Assembly (NCBI RefSeq): GCF_025960985.1
Contig: NZ_JAOQMX010000003.1
Coordinates: 1-64,000 of the forward strand
DNA from: Flavobacterium psychraerolatum
GTDB lineage: Bacteria > Bacteroidota > Bacteroidia > Flavobacteriales > Flavobacteriaceae
Direction of reading: 5' to 3'
Length of the DNA: 64,000 bases
A model generated the notes under the pieces. It saw only the letters and a program-made list of their open reading frames with translations, was not told where the DNA came from and did no database searches. A program made the translations under genes and the position numbers. The stretch's first letter is position 1. The number at the start of each line of letters is the position of its first letter. Shown piece by piece: positions 62,565-64,000 of this stretch.

Positions 62565-63959
62565 TTATTTAAGATAAGCATTTACCGCTGTAGTACGTGC
62601 AGTAACGTGAGCGCTTAAAGCATCTATCGCTGTTTGAAAATCAGAAGTACTATTTAAAAATGTATAACCCTTTACCTCTTTTATAGCATATGGCTTCACG
62701 AGCGCTCCATAAGCTGCGTATTTAGCTTTCATGGTGGTTTCATTAAAAGCATTGTCAATAACACTTTTTACATAAGTATCATATTTGGTCTTATACGTTG
62801 CATCATTATATAAATACCCGATCATTGGCCACGAAGCTGTATTTAATCCAGAAAAATTTAAAGCATAAGCACCGCCTTGGTTTCCTGTTTGTAGCGCTTC
62901 ATTGTTGTCCCATGGTATCCAAGATAGTTTTTTGGTATCGGGATTGTTGTATAGAAAATAATTATGCGTCATTCTACCATAGGTATCCCAGTTTTGAATA
63001 ACGGTGTTGACAGCTAAATATTTCAAGAAAGTATCTGTATCAAATACCGACTCTAGATTGGTTCTCCAAGCGGCAGCATCTGTTGTTCTATTACTAGCAT
63101 GCAAGGCAGTGAATAGATTTTTGATATCAGTGTAATCAGCAGCGTCTTCATTGGTTTTTTTAACAAAAACAGATTCTGTGAAACTCCCATTACTAAAACT
63201 TGCCCCAGTACCATCTGGCTTGTATAAATTACCATCGTTGTTCGAGAACTCATCAATCAATGTATCGTCAACCTCTTCTACCAAAGTATATACTCCAAAA
63301 TAAGTAGGACCATCACCATGATCTACATATACCTCGTAAATTGCAGCATGTGAACTTATAACCCCAGACGCTCTAAAAATATCGGTAGCCACTTTTTCGC
63401 GCAACATAGACTTGTCATTGTAATTATTTTTTAGACTTAATTTCTTGAAACCATAAAAACGTTGGTTATCAATTTGAGGATACGTGTCTTCATATTCGTC
63501 GAAATCCAATTTAAACGACAACTTTAAATTTCCGCTAGACCAAGTAGATTGCAAACTGGAATTTCCTTTGAATCGCACGCCTACACGATACCATTCTTTG
63601 CCTTTGTAAAAAAACTCAGCAGGAACCATTATAGGATCTTCATCTGACGATACAAGTCCAGGACCTCCAGAACTTTTACCAAAAGTACCGTAAGTAGCTG
63701 TCATATCGGCTAGCATTTTTTTCCAACGTGTACTCGTTATCACAATATCCAATCGCTTTACCGAATTGTCATCAAAAATCTCGGCAAAATTTGGATCTAC
63801 TTTCTTACTATGTGTTTCTGTAGTCCAATCTGGAATGTCAAATACAGTGTCATCAACTTCTACTTCTGCCACTTCACCTACAACTGCATCCTCTTTTGAG
63901 CAAGATGACACAAAGAATAGCTGCATTGTTAAGACTAATAGGATACTTATTTTTTTCAT
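62565..63959 (-). CDS. CotH kinase-family lipoprotein
   Basis: A 464-residue exported lipoprotein (FFVSSCSKED lipobox) of the CotH family, an atypical protein kinase fold. Blocks are RVGVRFKGNSSLQ, SLKNNYNDKSMLREKVATDI, YFGVYTLVEEVDDTLI, GNLYKPDG, NTVIQNWDTYGRMTHNYFLY and LSWIPWDNNEAL. The DN in PWDNNEA is the candidate metal-binding site. In other Bacteroidota, CotH genes are found near VTC-type polyphosphate genes, which would be outside this window. The ATG at 63959 directly starts the signal peptide. Confidence 0.9.
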   Translation of the reverse strand: MKKISILLVLTMQLFFVSSCSKEDAVVGEVAEVEVDDTVFDIPDWTTETHSKKVDPNFAEIFDDNSVKRLDIVITSTRWKKMLADMTATYGTFGKSSGGPGLVSSDEDPIMVPAEFFYKGKEWYRVGVRFKGNSSLQSTWSSGNLKLSFKLDFDEYEDTYPQIDNQRFYGFKKLSLKNNYNDKSMLREKVATDIFRASGVISSHAAIYEVYVDHGDGPTYFGVYTLVEEVDDTLIDEFSNNDGNLYKPDGTGASFSNGSFTESVFVKKTNEDAADYTDIKNLFTALHASNRTTDAAAWRTNLESVFDTDTFLKYLAVNTVIQNWDTYGRMTHNYFLYNNPDTKKLSWIPWDNNEALQTGNQGGAYALNFSGLNTASWPMIGYLYNDATYKTKYDTYVKSVIDNAFNETTMKAKYAAYGALVKPYAIKEVKGYTFLNSTSDFQTAIDALSAHVTARTTAVNAYLK

Positions 63960-64000
63960 AGTTCTGGTTTTTGAAGTTACTATTGAGGACAAATTTCGTA

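Overview
The window is a low-GC chromosomal segment from a member of Bacteroidota, most likely a Flavobacterium or close relative. Evidence is the gene content (SusC-like/TonB receptors with a carboxypeptidase-regulatory N-terminus, DUF3127, DUF4301, fasciclin lipoproteins, CotH/YHYH proteins), many lipoproteins with a short signal and C, and start-proximal TAnnTTTG boxes, the Bacteroidota -7 promoter element. No rRNA, phage, insertion sequence or CRISPR array is visible. The species cannot be fixed from the sequence alone.

Layout. 285-8103: tag, then a TPP-riboswitch-controlled thiamine biosynthesis operon (thiS, thiC, a TenI/ThiE-like gene, thiD, thiE, thiG, thiH, a ThiF/MoeB-like gene). 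8104-9440: accessory stretch with three copies of a hairpin repeat, a frameshifted lipoprotein and one copy of a dispersed intergenic element. 9441-25130: aat, glutaminase, a PAP2 phosphatase, a fasciclin lipoprotein with an outer-membrane barrel, DUF3127, a TonB-type receptor with an AraC regulator, a histidine kinase, a transglutaminase-HIT-greA group, a degenerate Rieske-like lipoprotein, and a second TonB receptor behind its own TPP riboswitch. 25134-38544: arfB, DUF4301, pnuC-like, a GGGP synthase, truncated globin, PPTase, ahcY, two odd lipoproteins, DUF4184, a glycosyltransferase with a flippase-like protein, ruvC and hemW.

38698-44814: a YjbR-type protein and a signalling cluster in which a single-domain receiver, a sensor kinase with an N-terminal HNOBA-like domain and three PAS domains, a free-standing Hpt protein and a LytTR response regulator lie in a row. 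This looks like a split four-step phosphorelay. A PH/SHOCT protein follows. 44957-53331: pckA, DUF423, a saccharopine-dehydrogenase-like gene, a C12 homopolymer joining two coding-like frames, a GT4 glycosyltransferase, a polysaccharide deacetylase and an M20 dipeptidase. 53444-54879: tRNA-Leu(UAG), a gene-free A/C-rich stretch, and two identical tRNA-Asp(GUC) genes in a tandem duplication. 54967-63959: DUF58, trxA, trmN6-like, rimM, rpsP, a small lipoprotein, an RRM protein, then an SCO/MORN/YHYH/EF-hand operon beside a CotH lipoprotein.

How it fits together: thiamine is handled twice, by synthesis and by predicted outer-membrane uptake, each under a TPP riboswitch whose 5' strand can pair with a segment near the start-codon hairpin. 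The most unusual items are the HNOBA-type phosphorelay without an H-NOX gene nearby, a six-copy family of dispersed hairpin elements with conserved ends and variable cores, a terminator-like hairpin directly after a strong promoter in the greA leader, and the C12 tract. Starts were moved from the longest reading frame where a signal peptide, a promoter box or family length supported it.
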